DNA of 64,000 nucleotides from NCBI GenBank assembly GCA_963931865.1, contig OZ007508.1, positions 11,902,781 to 11,966,780 on the forward strand, written 5' to 3'. The stretch is from Axinella damicornis. Its lineage: Eukaryota; Porifera; Demospongiae; Axinellida; Axinellidae. The notes under the pieces were generated by a model. It searched no databases and was not told the origin of the DNA. It was given only the letters and a program-made list of their open reading frames with translations. Below are positions 1-11,097 of this stretch, in pieces. A program made the position numbers and the translations under genes. The first letter of the stretch is position 1, and each line of letters opens with the position of its first letter.

Positions 1-1340
1 GAAAGACATGTCTGGTCAAGGGCGTATCGAGCCGGTGGTTCGATGCATCCTTGGTCTGGTTTAGTTTAGACTTTGGGTCGCAGAGATTAGTTTGCATGAA
101 GTGTGAATCCATTGTCAGTGTCTTTCTCACTTGCAGGATACCCAAAGTATTACCCAGTAAGTAGGTGACATGTATGAGGTATGATGTATGTGTTCAGAAG
201 TGTCCAGCACTAATCTCAGCATGTGTTTGTGGTCTTTGACCACCTCTAGTCTATTCATCAATCAGTAGTAGTATGACAAGTTGTTAATATTGCCAGTGTA
301 GGGTATTCATAACCTGCAGGGGATTTTTACTCATATACCCCACCCTACTGTGGCTCCACAGGCAACTATCCTAATCAGCAGCCCAACTGGTAGCATTAAT
401 GGGCTTGAGGTCCTAGCCATGCAGCTCTGCTATTATTCAGCTCTTGATTGGGAGTAGCTTTCTGGCCTAGGGGGTTAAACCACAGCAACAAAACAACTTC
501 ACATACTTGTTTATCTTTGCAGTCTTGTGCTTCAAGCAAGCTAAAATATCACCTGGCAAATTTCAGCTGTCTCGGCCCAGACCCAAACCAACCACTGGGG
601 TTGGTTTGGGTCTCAGACCAAGACTACCTGTATACCTATGTAGCCCTTCTTTTGCTGAGTTTCCATGTCTACTAGGCAACAAGAAGAAGCCTATATTAAT
701 TACAAGTGGATGATTTCAGAAGCCATATAGCCTCTCTGTGTCTTGTAATAGCCCTCTCTCCCAGGCCTAACCTGGAAGCGAATCAAGGAAAAAGTCAAAA
801 AGCACCCTGAAAAGAAGTCTTGAAGACCATGAGCTGCTATGTATGAACCCAACTTCAGCTTGTTAGACACCATAGTATACCTCACACAAGTCTCCAGAAT
901 CTACTGAACTCTTGACTCGGAAAATATCTGAAGCAGACTGCAGCACCATGTTAATGGTCCACCTGTGAAGAAATGAGGACTTACAAACTGTGTAGCAAAT
1001 TAGCAACTGCCCAGACATGCAGCGTGGGAGTGGCTGTCAAATCATAATGCTCACCTGTCATTCAGGAGAACATCTGTAGTGAATGTTCCTGGAACCAATG
1101 AATTCACCAGAGCACACAATACACTGGGGGATTGGAGGAATCCCTTTGATTGCTTGCTGTTTTATTTCTGGGCATGTGTGCACTGAAACTTTTTATCACA
1201 ATAGATCTGTACACATTGGTATATATGTGAGCTAGTGGGATACACATACTATATAGTGATGGTGGAATAGTGTACTATACATACAGCGACATACCTACAT
1301 ACCACAGAACATAACAAGCAAATTCATATACCACAAAACA
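1..1340. other. Intergenic, two MITE relics, no gene seen
   Basis: No convincing coding exon is visible on either strand. Positions 18-56 are a short hairpin whose arms (CAAGGGCGTATCGAGCC and its near complement) match the ends of the 7-bp-duplication MITE at 59951-60786. Positions 567-627 are an imperfect palindrome related to the TAGTCTCGG foldback at 4392-4507. A TTTATT at 1161-1166 reads AATAAA on the minus strand, about 190 bases past the stop of the receptor gene, and is its most likely poly(A) signal. Confidence 0.6.
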
Positions 1341-1352
1341 GACATTCAGACA

Positions 1353-3191
1353 TCAGGTACTAACACCACTGCAGGATGGTAATTCAAATTGAGACACACT
1401 TGCTACAAACCGTGCAATGTCCTCAGTTTCATCTACCAAGAATGACTGAGAGCCTGCCAGATAGGCACTAGGAATAAACCGCCTGTCACTCTGCTTCAGA
1501 AGTACGATGCCAATAAATTTGGACAAGTCTTTGGACTGGCTCAAAGTACCGCCAATATAGGATTTCACAGAGTGTGCAACTGCCCGTGATGTATACATAT
1601 CTGTTGATGAGTCCCTATTCCATTCTTTAAAGAATGCCTCGTTGCAGACACACAACACAGCATCAGCTTTATTCATCTGCTCTTCAATCCATAATGGAAG
1701 ATTTCCTCTGGGTAAATCAGTTTTTGCAGTCACAGCAGCAATTTCATACCTCCGAAGTCCGACCAAGAGGTGTTCTAAAATAATGTGTTCATCGTGGTCA
1801 CTTGAGTCCAGAGAATAAATTACAAGCACAGTATGACTGGCGTTCAGTCGAGGTTGATCACTTTGGACAGATAGACTTAGATCCCGTTCATGCTGAGGAT
1901 AACCACTTTCGACTATAAATGGTGGAGGGCAGCGATCGGCAATAGAGGTACTAGGCAACCTTTGGACAGATACAGTTGTACTCGAATATTCCCTTTGGAC
2001 TGGAGTGCAGTGATTATCACTTGGCAAAATTTCATACCTGCTTCCAGTCCAGCCTCTTCCACATTTGGTTGCAATGACAATGCTGATTGCAATGACAATC
2101 ACCAGTAATAAAGCTCCAGCTACACTGCTAGCCACAGGTATAACAATATTGTTTCCTGAAGGCGGTATTCGAGACTGTGGTATTACCGACGAATGCGGTG
2201 GTGACTCAGTTGTCATAGCCACTACGGTGCTTGAGAGCATTGGTGTAGGGAGAATAATGGAACTGGATGGTTCAGACATTACCTGAACCCAAGAGCCATA
2301 CTTGCACCCAAAACGGTCTGCCGGGGCCCCAGAACAAGGAACATAGGTAGTGACTCTAACTTGGTACGTTATGGATGCGTTCAAATGATGTACACTCACA
2401 CTGGTGGTGTTGTTTGTCTTGAGAATAGGACCACCGAGATCATGATTGTTTACCTCAACGTAGTACATAGTAGGTTCTGGGTATGGAGACGGCACAATCG
2501 GTGGCTCCCATGATATCAGAATACTCTTTTCAACACTATTTTCTCCAATAGACCTATATGCACGCACATTTCTGGGTGAATTGTATGCTGGGAGACGGCA
2601 GTGAATATGGTCATACGGTAAATCAAGACAGCCGGCAGGGAATGGTATTTCACTTGATTTTACTTGGGCACAGGGCAACATCGACACTTGAGCCAATAGA
2701 TGATAGTTTGGCATATACTGGAGCATATAAAAACTGTAGTTCCTCTGAGATGCATTCAGACAGACGCAACCTAGATCCAAGTAGTCAGGATCAGTATCGT
2801 TGTTATACCGTTGCTTCAATCTCACTCGGAATCCGTGACCAGGGTATCTCTCGTAAACACTCCATGAAACGTGTACATTGAAGAAATCCGAGTCGAAAGT
2901 GGAAGCTGTAATCTGGACAGACTTAGGTACACTGCAAGAGGTATCCTGCTGGACCGAGCACACACCATTTGTACAAGCCGGTGTATTCTGAGTCGGCACG
3001 CTCCTGGAAGGCAAGGAACAGGGGATGGCGTCCCGGTAGCAACCAGCTCCGGCGAGGTTGCACGTCCCTCCACTCTCGCTTTCGCAGGTCACTTCATCTG
3101 CTATTACTGTAGTCAGGTACAGTGAAAACACGAGTACTACAACCTCGAAAAGCCCCATGTTTGTTGTTGCAAGCACAGGTAGCGCAGTCAA
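1353..3191 (-). CDS. IL-17-receptor-like protein with SEFIR domain
   Basis: A 612-residue single-exon reading frame for a type I membrane receptor. The first Met gives a poor leader; the Met at residue 12 (base 3158) starts MGLFEVVVLVFSLYLTTVIA, a good signal peptide, so 3158 is the likelier start. Residues ~33-90 are Cys-rich. Two fibronectin-III-like modules follow (~90-200 and ~204-300), with several N-glycosylation sequons, then a Ser/Thr/Pro stalk and a transmembrane helix (~349-375) ended by a Cys-Arg stop-transfer. The cytoplasmic part from ~452 opens HTVLVIYSLDSSDHDEHI and continues through an amphipathic WIEEQMNKADAVLCVCNEAF block, the pattern of SEFIR domains, which recruit Act1-like adaptors in IL-17 signalling. 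Known for the family: SEFIR pairs with SEFIR. Inferred: an innate immune or cytokine-type role in this animal. A TIR-type receptor is less likely because the order and spacing fit SEFIR better. Confidence 0.85.
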   Translation of the reverse strand: MTALPVLATTNMGLFEVVVLVFSLYLTTVIADEVTCESESGGTCNLAGAGCYRDAIPCSLPSRSVPTQNTPACTNGVCSVQQDTSCSVPKSVQITASTFDSDFFNVHVSWSVYERYPGHGFRVRLKQRYNNDTDPDYLDLGCVCLNASQRNYSFYMLQYMPNYHLLAQVSMLPCAQVKSSEIPFPAGCLDLPYDHIHCRLPAYNSPRNVRAYRSIGENSVEKSILISWEPPIVPSPYPEPTMYYVEVNNHDLGGPILKTNNTTSVSVHHLNASITYQVRVTTYVPCSGAPADRFGCKYGSWVQVMSEPSSSIILPTPMLSSTVVAMTTESPPHSSVIPQSRIPPSGNNIVIPVASSVAGALLLVIVIAISIVIATKCGRGWTGSRYEILPSDNHCTPVQREYSSTTVSVQRLPSTSIADRCPPPFIVESGYPQHERDLSLSVQSDQPRLNASHTVLVIYSLDSSDHDEHIILEHLLVGLRRYEIAAVTAKTDLPRGNLPLWIEEQMNKADAVLCVCNEAFFKEWNRDSSTDMYTSRAVAHSVKSYIGGTLSQSKDLSKFIGIVLLKQSDRRFIPSAYLAGSQSFLVDETEDIARFVASVSQFELPSCSGVST

Positions 3192-3760
3192 ACAGACCGT
3201 TTTTCCGGTGCAGTCAAATTATTAGCGACGTGTCCGGCAGGAACTAGGTACCGGAAACGCGCGCGCATCTAGAGCCGGCCCTGGTACAAGGTCCTAATAA
3301 CGTACCCTAACCATATTATCTGTGCCCTAACCTATCGCCCTACTTCCTGCCGGACCAATAACCACTTCGAATTACTAGTGGACGGTGTAGTCAAAAGGAG
3401 GGCGGGGTACTCTCTGGTGGATCAAGGCGCACCACTCTTTGAGTCCACAGAAGGAATTGGCCGTGAAGTGGAAGGAATAATGTAATAGCACACTGATTGG
3501 TTGAATAAGTGTGCAAAGAATATAATAGTAGAGTTTCTTGTTATCCCTCACATGGATCGTGTGTATATCGGTTCTCGAACATTTGCTCTGATTACTTCAG
3601 CCTGCTGGATTGTCTCTCGATTACCACTTTAGAACAGAGATGAGAAGAACTCAAATTAAGGAACATGTTCCAAAGGAAATAAGAAAACTTTTTAGCAAGC
3701 TAGTGCATAAATCCTATTTATGGGGGTCACTTTTATCAAAATTTATACTTCACTTTCAAT
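3192..3760. other. 5' flank of the receptor gene
   Basis: This stretch lies upstream of the minus-strand receptor. It contains a GC-rich patch (3240-3290, including GCGCGCGC-type steps) that could be its promoter. I see no TATA box at a fixed distance and no coding exon. Confidence 0.4.
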
Positions 3761-3762
3761 GT

Positions 3763-4385
3763 GTAGGAAGCATGTTTCCTACACGTGCCGGAAACATGCT
3801 TCCTACAAAAGTGCAGGAAAATTTCCTACAAATTGTTTTTCGGGGACTATTTTTCGCTTCACATGCAGTGTGTAGGAAATTTTCCTACAAAAGTGCACAA
3901 CATTTGACTGATTTGACCATATTTTTAGCTTCGTTGTGGACATGTATGTGAATGTTTTGTGCATTGTGTAGGAAATTTTCCTGCATAAGTTCAATAATGA
4001 AGGAAACTTTCCTACACAATACATGTGTGCCTGGAAATGTGCAGAAAAATTTCCTACACATTTGTACTGTGGGATGCTGCATTGACTGTACGTGCATACA
4101 CAAATCCAATAACCTTGAATTGTGTAGGAAGATTTCCTACACATAAAACATGGAGTTGGAATGTGCAGGAAAATTTCCTACAAATAAAACATGGCCTTGA
4201 AATGTGCAGGAAATTTCCTACACATTTGTACTGTGGGCTGCTGCATTGACTGTACATGCATACACAAGTCCAAAAGCCTTGAATTGTGTAGGAACAGTTC
4301 CTACACATAAACATGGCCTTGAAATGTGCAGGAAACTTTGAATAGGTTAATTTGGAAGAAGTACAGTCAAAGAGGTTGGCAAGTC
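3763..4385. repeat. Cluster of TAGGAAA-N-TTTCCTA palindromes
   Basis: At least nine short, nearly perfect palindromes of the form TGTAGGAAANTTTCCTACA occur here, for example near 3763, 3820, 3870, 3965, 4038, 4121, 4157, 4203 and 4285. Part of the cluster is a tandem duplication with a 164-base period (4057 and 4221 begin the same block). A lone further copy sits at 4852. The reading frames crossing this area are by-products of the repeats. Confidence 0.85.
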
Positions 4386-4391
4386 CGGAAG

Positions 4392-4507
4392 TAGTCTCGG
4401 CCCCAGACCCAAACCAACCCCAGCGCGGATCGCTTCCAGTATCCCTCCCCGCGCGTGATACTAGATGCGATCCGTGCTGGGGTGGTTTGGGGCTGGGACC
4501 GAGACTA
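4392..4507. mobile_element. TAGTCTCGG foldback MITE with 9-bp target duplication
   Basis: A 116-base inverted-repeat element begins TAGTCTCGGCCCCAGACC and ends with its near complement (GGGACCGAGACTA). It is flanked by a perfect 9-base direct repeat GTCCGGAAG (4383-4391 and 4508-4516). It has no coding content. Its ends match the TAGCCTCG family found in the SMC1 introns. A 9-base duplication is typical of Mutator-like transposases; that assignment is an inference. Confidence 0.85.
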
Positions 4508-4519
4508 GTCCGGAAGATG

Positions 4520-5340
4520 GTCTGCACACTCCACGTCATTCAAGCACTCCTGCCATGTCTTGTCGACATCTGCTGTTCCTGCAGCTACTCGCATGAAGAG
4601 ATTGTTCCTGCTCACTAAGAAACTCAGCTAGGAGTAAAGCCTTGCTGAAATGACTGCTACATGTCCTGGATCTTGCATGCTTGGGTGGGCCTACTTTCGA
4701 ATTGCAATTGTGTGGGCCTGTTTTCGAGACTCAAGATGTTTTCAAAACTACGCCTATCCCCCCTCTTTGATTGGCCACTGTATAAAGTTCTTCACCCTTG
4801 GACATATTATCATGAGGTATTTATATTGCACCATATATGATGTCTTGAGATGTGTAGGAATTTTCCTGCACATTCTGTAGTGTTGAGCCCTGCACGCGTA
4901 TGCATGTAGCAATAATTGTATGACAAAGTCTTACAAATTTATACTAGTCATTTCGCTGGAAACTTTCATGCTATCCAACTTGAAATGAGCACCATATCAG
5001 CACAATCAGTTCTGAACCAGTGATTCTGAAATCCACAACTAGCTATCTGATTTTGCTCTGACTCAGATATCAGAATCTGGTGTGCATCTGAATGGGAAGA
5101 ATCTGAATATGCTTGGAAAAGTGGTATAATCTGATGTTGAACACTTGGACCACATAATAGTGCAAACAGCACTCAAGTGTATCACTACTAAGTTCAAAGT
5201 ACAGGGATTATTAAGTTAACCCATTGCGTACGCATGATTTGAATTTTTGCTGACTCCTGAGTTATCAGAGGCAAGACACCTGACTGCGCTGAACGGCTAG
5301 TTCAAGGGGCGAATGACGGTAGATACAGTTGTTAGAGTCT
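4520..5340. other. Non-coding, no clear feature
   Basis: Only the lone palindrome at about 4852 stands out. I see no supported exon or RNA gene. Confidence 0.4.
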
Positions 5341-5346
5341 GTACAG

Positions 5347-8058
5347 ATGCGGCAAGAAGTGGACCAGATCGTACTTGAGAGACTACACACCTATGAAACG
5401 CACGGTAAGCGTTTTAGTACATGATAAAACTTTGTAGAGCTGGTCACCAGCACTGCTACTTAGAGTAAATACGGCATGTGTAAGTAGGCTTTAGCTGCCT
5501 GTTTGGTCAGTGTTGGACCCTGGTTCAGGTCAAGACAGCTAGCTGCAAGCGTGAGGTGGGCACCAATTGGAATACAGCTCCGCTGTCGATTCTGGCAGGA
5601 GCCCTCGAGCAGTCAGTGGCAAGCCCACACCATCGAGAAACATCCTACAAACGCAGAATGCCAGGCACTTGCAGACATTTCTACTGAATCAAAAGAGTCA
5701 GTTGGATGTAGGTTTCAGAACTGAGTCACAGCCAAAGAGCGTTGACCAACAGGAGTTGGAATCCAGCTTTACCAAACTGTAGAACCAGTGGTCCCTGATG
5801 TCACACTGGATGCTTGTTCATTCGTGCAGTACGAAGAAAAAGAGTCGACGTCCAGGGAGTGAAATTGAGCACAGAGATGGTTGGACACCAAGGTATCAGA
5901 GGCCCCAAAGCTACCCAAACCGAGATGGAGGACATTTCCTACCAACTGATCGATGGTACACCATGCAGGATTACGATTCAGATGAGGAAAACTCTCCACA
6001 GCTATAAATGGACACCCATGCATCGTCTCAAGTCCCATGGCAAGCCGAACGAGGTGTAGATTGAAGCCTGGCACATGAATAGATTACATTATAAACTGAG
6101 GAATTGGTGTGTGTAACTATGTATGCTGCGTGTCTGCTGCGTGTCTGTCTCATGGGCCAGACTGGCCTGCTGTCCTAGGGATGAGACGTTGATTGATTTG
6201 ATTGATTGATTATCTACAGGGCGATTGAAGGCACTGTGCAAGGTATATGAACGGGAGCAACAATCAACAGAGCTACAAAACAGGTACATGGGAGAAAGTA
6301 ACTTGGAAATGGCCCCCCCAAATCACAAAAGCTGTTGATCCTTGTGCAAGCCTGCTGCTCCTTCGACTTCTACTCTGTGGAAAGGAGAGACAAGTGTGCC
6401 TGTGCTACCTGGCAACATCGGGGAGAACCTGGTTGAGACATTGACTGAGGAGAAACGACGACCACCAGATGTAAGTATACAAGCACCTCTACTTCACAAC
6501 CTTTCTGTAGCAGGTTTCCGTATTGAGCATGGAGTGCAGGAAAGTTTCCTACTTTTTTCCAGCATGCGCATATATATATACCCTATACTGTATATCGGGA
6601 AATTTTTCATGTTAAAAATCCAAAACATTATCTGTGTTGAAAAATGTTTGCAAATTGATCAAAGTATTTTTTAGGACCTTGACCTGCTGTAGTTGCCATA
6701 CTTTGACTCACAGCAGCTTCTTCAGAAAAACTTGAGCTGCTGTTGACCCACCACCATGGTGACAAATATACTTGCCTATTCTGGCCCGCTCCTTTGCACT
6801 GTGCTCAGTATACTGCTCCCACATCTTGAACCTCACGGTGTACTTGAGAATGTATTTCAGTCTACAGTCAGTCTGGAAGTCCATCGTTGAAAGTAGCAAA
6901 ACTGCTAGAGCCATGGCATGAATTGTGCGGCAATAATTATACACAGCCAAAGTTGTGAAGTTATTTGCTTTCCTCAGTATTCGTTACGAAACAAACTTTG
7001 CATGATAAATTTTCACTTTTAGTGGCATTCGCAAAAACAACCCAATGTACAGTAGTCATAATTGCCAAGCATCGAGTGCAGGAAAGTTTCCTACACTTTT
7101 CCAGTACATGCATACCCGATATAATTCATAATTGCCAAGCATCGAGTGCAGGAAAGTTGCCTACACCTTTCTAGTACACGCTTACCCGATATTCACAATT
7201 GCCAAGCATCGAGTGCAGGCAAGTTTCCTGCACTTTTCCAGTACACACATACCCGATATTCACAATTGCCAAGCATCGAGTGCAGGAAAGTTTCCTACAC
7301 CTTTCTAGTACACACATACCCGATATTGCCAAGCATCGAGTGCAGGAATGTTTCATGCACTTCCAATTGCATTTTCTACCCACTACGTAATTTACCCAGC
7401 AAAGTGACCCTTATTTCTAGCAAAATGACCGTCATTTTATGCAGTCAACTACACGCATATAGCCATGCACCATGCATGTAGTGCAGTTTCTATACCCACT
7501 GTATTTTTTCAGCAAAGTGACCCTCATTTCATAATTATAATCTGTAAATTGACAATTTTTCCTGCTAAGTGACCCTCATATACAGCGATACTTTACTGTT
7601 CCATGTGACGTTGACTGCATATTTACGTCATCATACTACTTAACTGCATGATCAATTTGGTTAGCTGTACAATCACTTTTGTATTACAATGCCCATTGTA
7701 TGCAGCCAGTCATGATTGTTTCGGTTAAAACCTGATACATATAGGATATAAAGAATGTTCACTCATTATGATGCGGTTATCTTTTCAGATTTACACACGA
7801 ACATCTCGAACCACAGTGACGAAAGAACAGGGATGTGGTGGAGTTGAAGGTTGGAATGCAGTGACCTCAACTGGATGGTGCTTGGGATACCATCGTACGA
7901 ATTGGAACTTATCTCACCAATCCTTGTTACGAGTCACAGCTCAGAATCACTCCATCGGATCGAGCATGAGAGGGCTTCTCACTAGCCAACGTTATTGTAT
8001 TTATCTGCATTTTGATATTGAACTGTGCAACATGTTCAAGTGGCATCAGTGTGACTGA
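5347..8058 (+). CDS. Candidate multi-exon gene, unknown product
   Basis: Product not recognised. Several plus-strand blocks look coding and carry splice signals. 5347-5404 starts MRQEVDQIVLERLHTYETH and ends at GTAAGC. 5556-5778 contains NILQTQNARHLQTFLLNQKS. 5830-6007 contains TPRYQRPQSYPNRDGGHFL and ends in an acidic tail with a stop. 6351-6470 ends PPD before GTAAGT. 7789-8058 follows a CTTTTCAG acceptor, contains GWNAVTSTGWCLGYHRTNW, and stops at 8058. The 51-base intron 5779-5829 keeps frame, and 6351-6470 joins 7789 in phase 0. The link from the third block to 6351 is unresolved, and the acceptor at 5555 is weak. There may be two small genes or a decayed one. Short Tyr/Arg/Pro-rich products of this look occur among ciliary proteins, but I make no assignment. 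Confidence 0.35.
6480..7780. repeat. Tandem 66-71-base repeat carrying the TTTCCTA palindrome
   Basis: Five tandem units of about 66-71 bases lie at 7063-7360 (starts near 7063, 7134, 7199, 7265 and 7328). Each begins TGCCAAGCATCGAGTGCAGG and contains the GCAGGAAAGTTTCCTACAC palindrome. A single related palindrome lies at 6534. The remainder to 7780 contains three degenerate copies of an AGCAAAGTGACCCTCAT motif. All of it falls in the last intron of the candidate gene. Confidence 0.75.
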
Positions 8059-8082
8059 AAGAGGTATAGGTGGGCACACTCA

Positions 8083-8216
8083 GTGAAGGAAACTTTCCTA
8101 CACTACTGAGGCCTTGTTTAGTAGGAAATTTTCCTACACTTTTTAGGCCTTGTGACTGAAAGAGGTATAGGTGGGCACATTCAGTGTAGGAAATTTTCCT
8201 ACACTTTTGAGGCCTT
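8083..8216. repeat. Second palindrome cluster
   Basis: Three GTAGGAAA-type palindromes near 8086, 8130 and 8184 are separated by a repeated block reading GACTGAAAGAGGTATAGGTG (about 8054 and 8153). They lie just past the stop of the candidate gene at 8058. Confidence 0.75.
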
Positions 8217-8833
8217 GTTTGCTAAAAACAAGAGGCACTTAGCCTCTTATTTTCGTTTCTTATTTCCTTTGGAGCATGTTTAGGGCATTGCACAGATTTA
8301 TTGAATGGTCAATCTTTCCTCCCACACGGCAAAGTATGTAATGTAGATTCTGCTTACAATGGTGGTACCGATGGTGTAGTTGAGCCTGTGTGCACCTTCC
8401 CAGATGATACTAGTTTACATCATGCATACGCTTGTGATCACATGCGTACCACATCAGTGCCAAATGAGAACATTTTGTATGACTGTTGCATATCTTCAGT
8501 GTGCTGAAGTTGCATATCTTCAGTGTGCTGAATCCTTCATAATCTATGGCATGTATATGATGCCACATACTTCCTACAACAGTGCAAAAGTGATAAATGA
8601 GAAGACAAGAATGCTCCAACGTGATTGTCTGCACAAATATTGCTGTCAGTGGCCAATGTAGTCTCGAGACCAGCCACATTTTTACGTATAAAAGTCACAC
8701 ATATGTATACGTACCATGTGCACATCGAATGATACGAGCAAGAAATAGATCGTGTTCACTTTTGGCATGTGGTAGATAATTATACACAACAGCCCACTAC
8801 TTTCGATTTCAGAACGAGTCTACACTGAAGTAT

Positions 8834-8948
8834 GCATGAGGTGAGAGCAAGGTAAGGCATGAGGTGAGAGCAAGGTAAGGCATGAGGTGAGAGCAAGGTA
8901 AGGCATGAGGTGAGAGCAAGGTAAGGCATGAGGTGAGAGCAAGGTAAG
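8834..8948 (+). repeat. 23-bp minisatellite, five copies
   Basis: Five head-to-tail copies of a 23-base unit beginning GCATGAGGTGAGAGCAAGG appear identical. There are no unique spacers, so it is not a CRISPR array. A partial copy lies near 9890, on the other side of the MITE at 9105-9706, which suggests that the MITE and its flanks split an older repeat. Confidence 0.9.
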
Positions 8949-9104
8949 GCATGAGGCATCACTGTAAAAGTAAGCCTTAATTCCTTACCGGCAGGAGTGC
9001 AGTTGCTACTTTCAAACTCGTTTTCGAAAGTGGAAGTATACTGTTTGAGCATCTGGGAAGGCACACACAGCACCATTGTGACCACCATTGTCCACTGACG
9101 TATA

Positions 9105-9706
9105 TACCGTATAGCGGGTTATTTTCGTGGGTGGAAATTTTCGTGAAATGCTGGATACGGGCGTCAGAATTAATTTTCGTGGCACCCGCGTTCGCGCTAT
9201 CGGCGCGATGACGTAATATAAAAATTAGTACACGTTGGCTTGATGGCCGAAGTACAGTTTCAACGACATTGCGCTTCACTGTACAGCGTGAGTGCGACGC
9301 TTTCGTCAGTAAAAGGCGTGTGGGAGGCCCGGTGTTGGCGAAGAACTGCCATGCTAACGCGAGAATGGCAACCGTATTGATCGATTTGCTGTGGCGAGAG
9401 TACTGGCCTCGTTTTTCGTCGCCCTGCGCCGCGCCGGGGTTCAGTCCAATTCGATCACAACGCGAGGGACAGCTGGTGATAGAGGATCCTGTCAATCGAG
9501 GACACTGTCAACGGGATACACTGTCACGCAGGTACAGCTACGAAGAGCCGTACAGTGTACTTAAACGACGCCACCTAGCCACGTGTTGCACAGCGCGATT
9601 ATAATTATGGGTTGAAAATTTCGTGGGTGGAAAATTTCGTGACCTGTCGATGAGTCACGAAAATAACGAAAGTTGGCACCCCACGAAAATAACCCGCTAT
9701 ACGGTA
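9105..9706. mobile_element. MITE with 26-bp perfect inverted repeats at TA
   Basis: The left end TACCGTATAGCGGGTTATTT is the exact complement of the right end over 26 bases. If TA is the target duplication, the element proper begins CCGTATAGCGGG. The subterminal motif AAATTTTCGTGG is repeated inside both ends. The interior frames resemble no transposase, so it is non-autonomous. The TA target suggests a Tc1/mariner-type helper (inference). The outer CCGTA matches the element at 38474-39045. Confidence 0.9.
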
Positions 9707-10012
9707 ACTACTTGTGCAGATGATGATCATATGAGTGTTCTCGTCTCCCCATTGGTTGCTATTGCCGGCTTTGACTGTTTGTTGGCAGTGCATCATGTAC
9801 ATTCACGTGAGCCATATTACTATATGAGACGGTTGACACAATCAGAGTCCACTGAAATACTTATGCCCGTGTGAGTGAGAATAAGGCAAGGCATGAGGTA
9901 TCATCATAAATAAGTGAACATGTCTGGCCATTTTCATTGCCCCTGAGGGGTTACCACAATGGTTGCTAATGAGAGCATGGAGAGGGCATTAAAGCTTGTC
10001 TCCTGGGAAGGA

Positions 10013-10081
10013 CGGCTTTACATCCCTTCAGAACACGGCTTTACATCCCTTCAGAACACGGCTTTACATCCCTTCAGAAGT
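10013..10081 (+). repeat. 23-bp direct repeat, three copies
   Basis: Three adjacent copies of a unit beginning CGGCTTTACATCCCTTCAGA lie just before the 1750-bp array. Confidence 0.9.
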
Positions 10082-10112
10082 ATGAACTATTTAGGGCGAA
10101 AATGCCCTTTAA

Positions 10113-10344
10113 GGTAGGAAACACGGCATCGGCGAAATCGCGCAATTTTGCTCATGAATAATTAATGAGATGACGTCACTCGCATACGGTTATTTAGAGT
10201 TATTCATCTGTTTACGTTTTCCCATGGCGGCAACCGGAATAAACAAGGGGGGCTTCTCTCTTTGATGCGGCTAGCGGCCCTTTCGAGTTTCAAATCGGTA
10301 CTCTGATGTGGCCGCGCGGTACTTTGAAGATTTGTTTGAACACT

Positions 10345-10375
<31 letters not shown>

Positions 10376-11093
10376 ACGTAAGAAGCTATTCTGGCTTATT
10401 GAATGTAGCGATGGGCTATCTGAGTGTGAATAGCTAGGTGGAGTGAGCAGGAATGTTTGTGGGTCTGCCGAAGTGGCCGAAGAACAGCCTGGAAAGTGAA
10501 CAGCATCCGACAGCTCCCTGGCCAAGGTACTCTAGAGAGTTGACCTTTCGGCATTACAGGCCCCGCCCATTTTCGTGTTAGGGCGAATTTGGCTGGTTTG
10601 GTAGCTGGACTGGGCTGGTGAGAGGGAGTAGATGTGTGGCCAAAACTAGGTAACCGAGAGGTGAACGTGGAAAAGCATCCCTATTTTTCCAGGGGGTAGG
10701 TTGACCTTTTGGAAACTGGCCTTGGCTTTGGTCTGTTTTAGTTGGTGTGCGTGGAATTTTTTTTGAAAGCCTAGGGTAGCCAAACCTCTGTTTTTGAGGG
10801 TGGCAGTGAGTTTTGGGCTGTAGCCTGCAAGTGAGGAGAGCAGGTGGTAAATCCATCCGTAGTTTTTGGGCCTGTTTTGTGTGTGTATTGATGATGGGGT
10901 CAGAGTGTGGGTGGGGCCTTGGAGAGGGTCCAAATTTTCAGTTTCGTAGAGGGCCTTAAAATTGAGTTTTAGGGCATTTTCAAGCAGAGGGAGCAGTTTG
11001 ATGCAAAGTATTGCTGAAACTTGTGTACGCTTTGATGCTGCCCATTTATCCATCAACTTGGTTTCGGAGATCGCGGTACCCATGTTTCCTACC
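10113..11093. mobile_element. Element E, inverted ends at TTAA (first copy)
   Basis: This ~981-base segment has ends GGTAGGAAACA and TGTTTCCTACC, and TTAA abuts both ends here and in the last copy (10109-10112, 11094-11097, 19840-19843). A TTAA target is the hallmark of piggyBac-type elements, but the end sequence is not the usual CCC start, so the class is uncertain. The minus strand holds an open frame of 152 codons whose first Met codon (ATG at 11104) lies just outside the right end, and a T-tract (A-tract on minus) with one C at about 10346-10375. A perfect TGACGTCA lies at about 10173. No transposase is seen. Confidence 0.7.
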
Positions 11094-11097
11094 TTAA

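Noticed and set aside
3803..4249. Short frames rich in CRK/NFL repeats
   Set aside because: They are shadows of the TAGGAAA-TTTCCTA palindromes and shift frame with each unit.
8834..8948. CRISPR-like array
   Set aside because: Direct repeats are contiguous with no unique spacers, and the host is a eukaryote.
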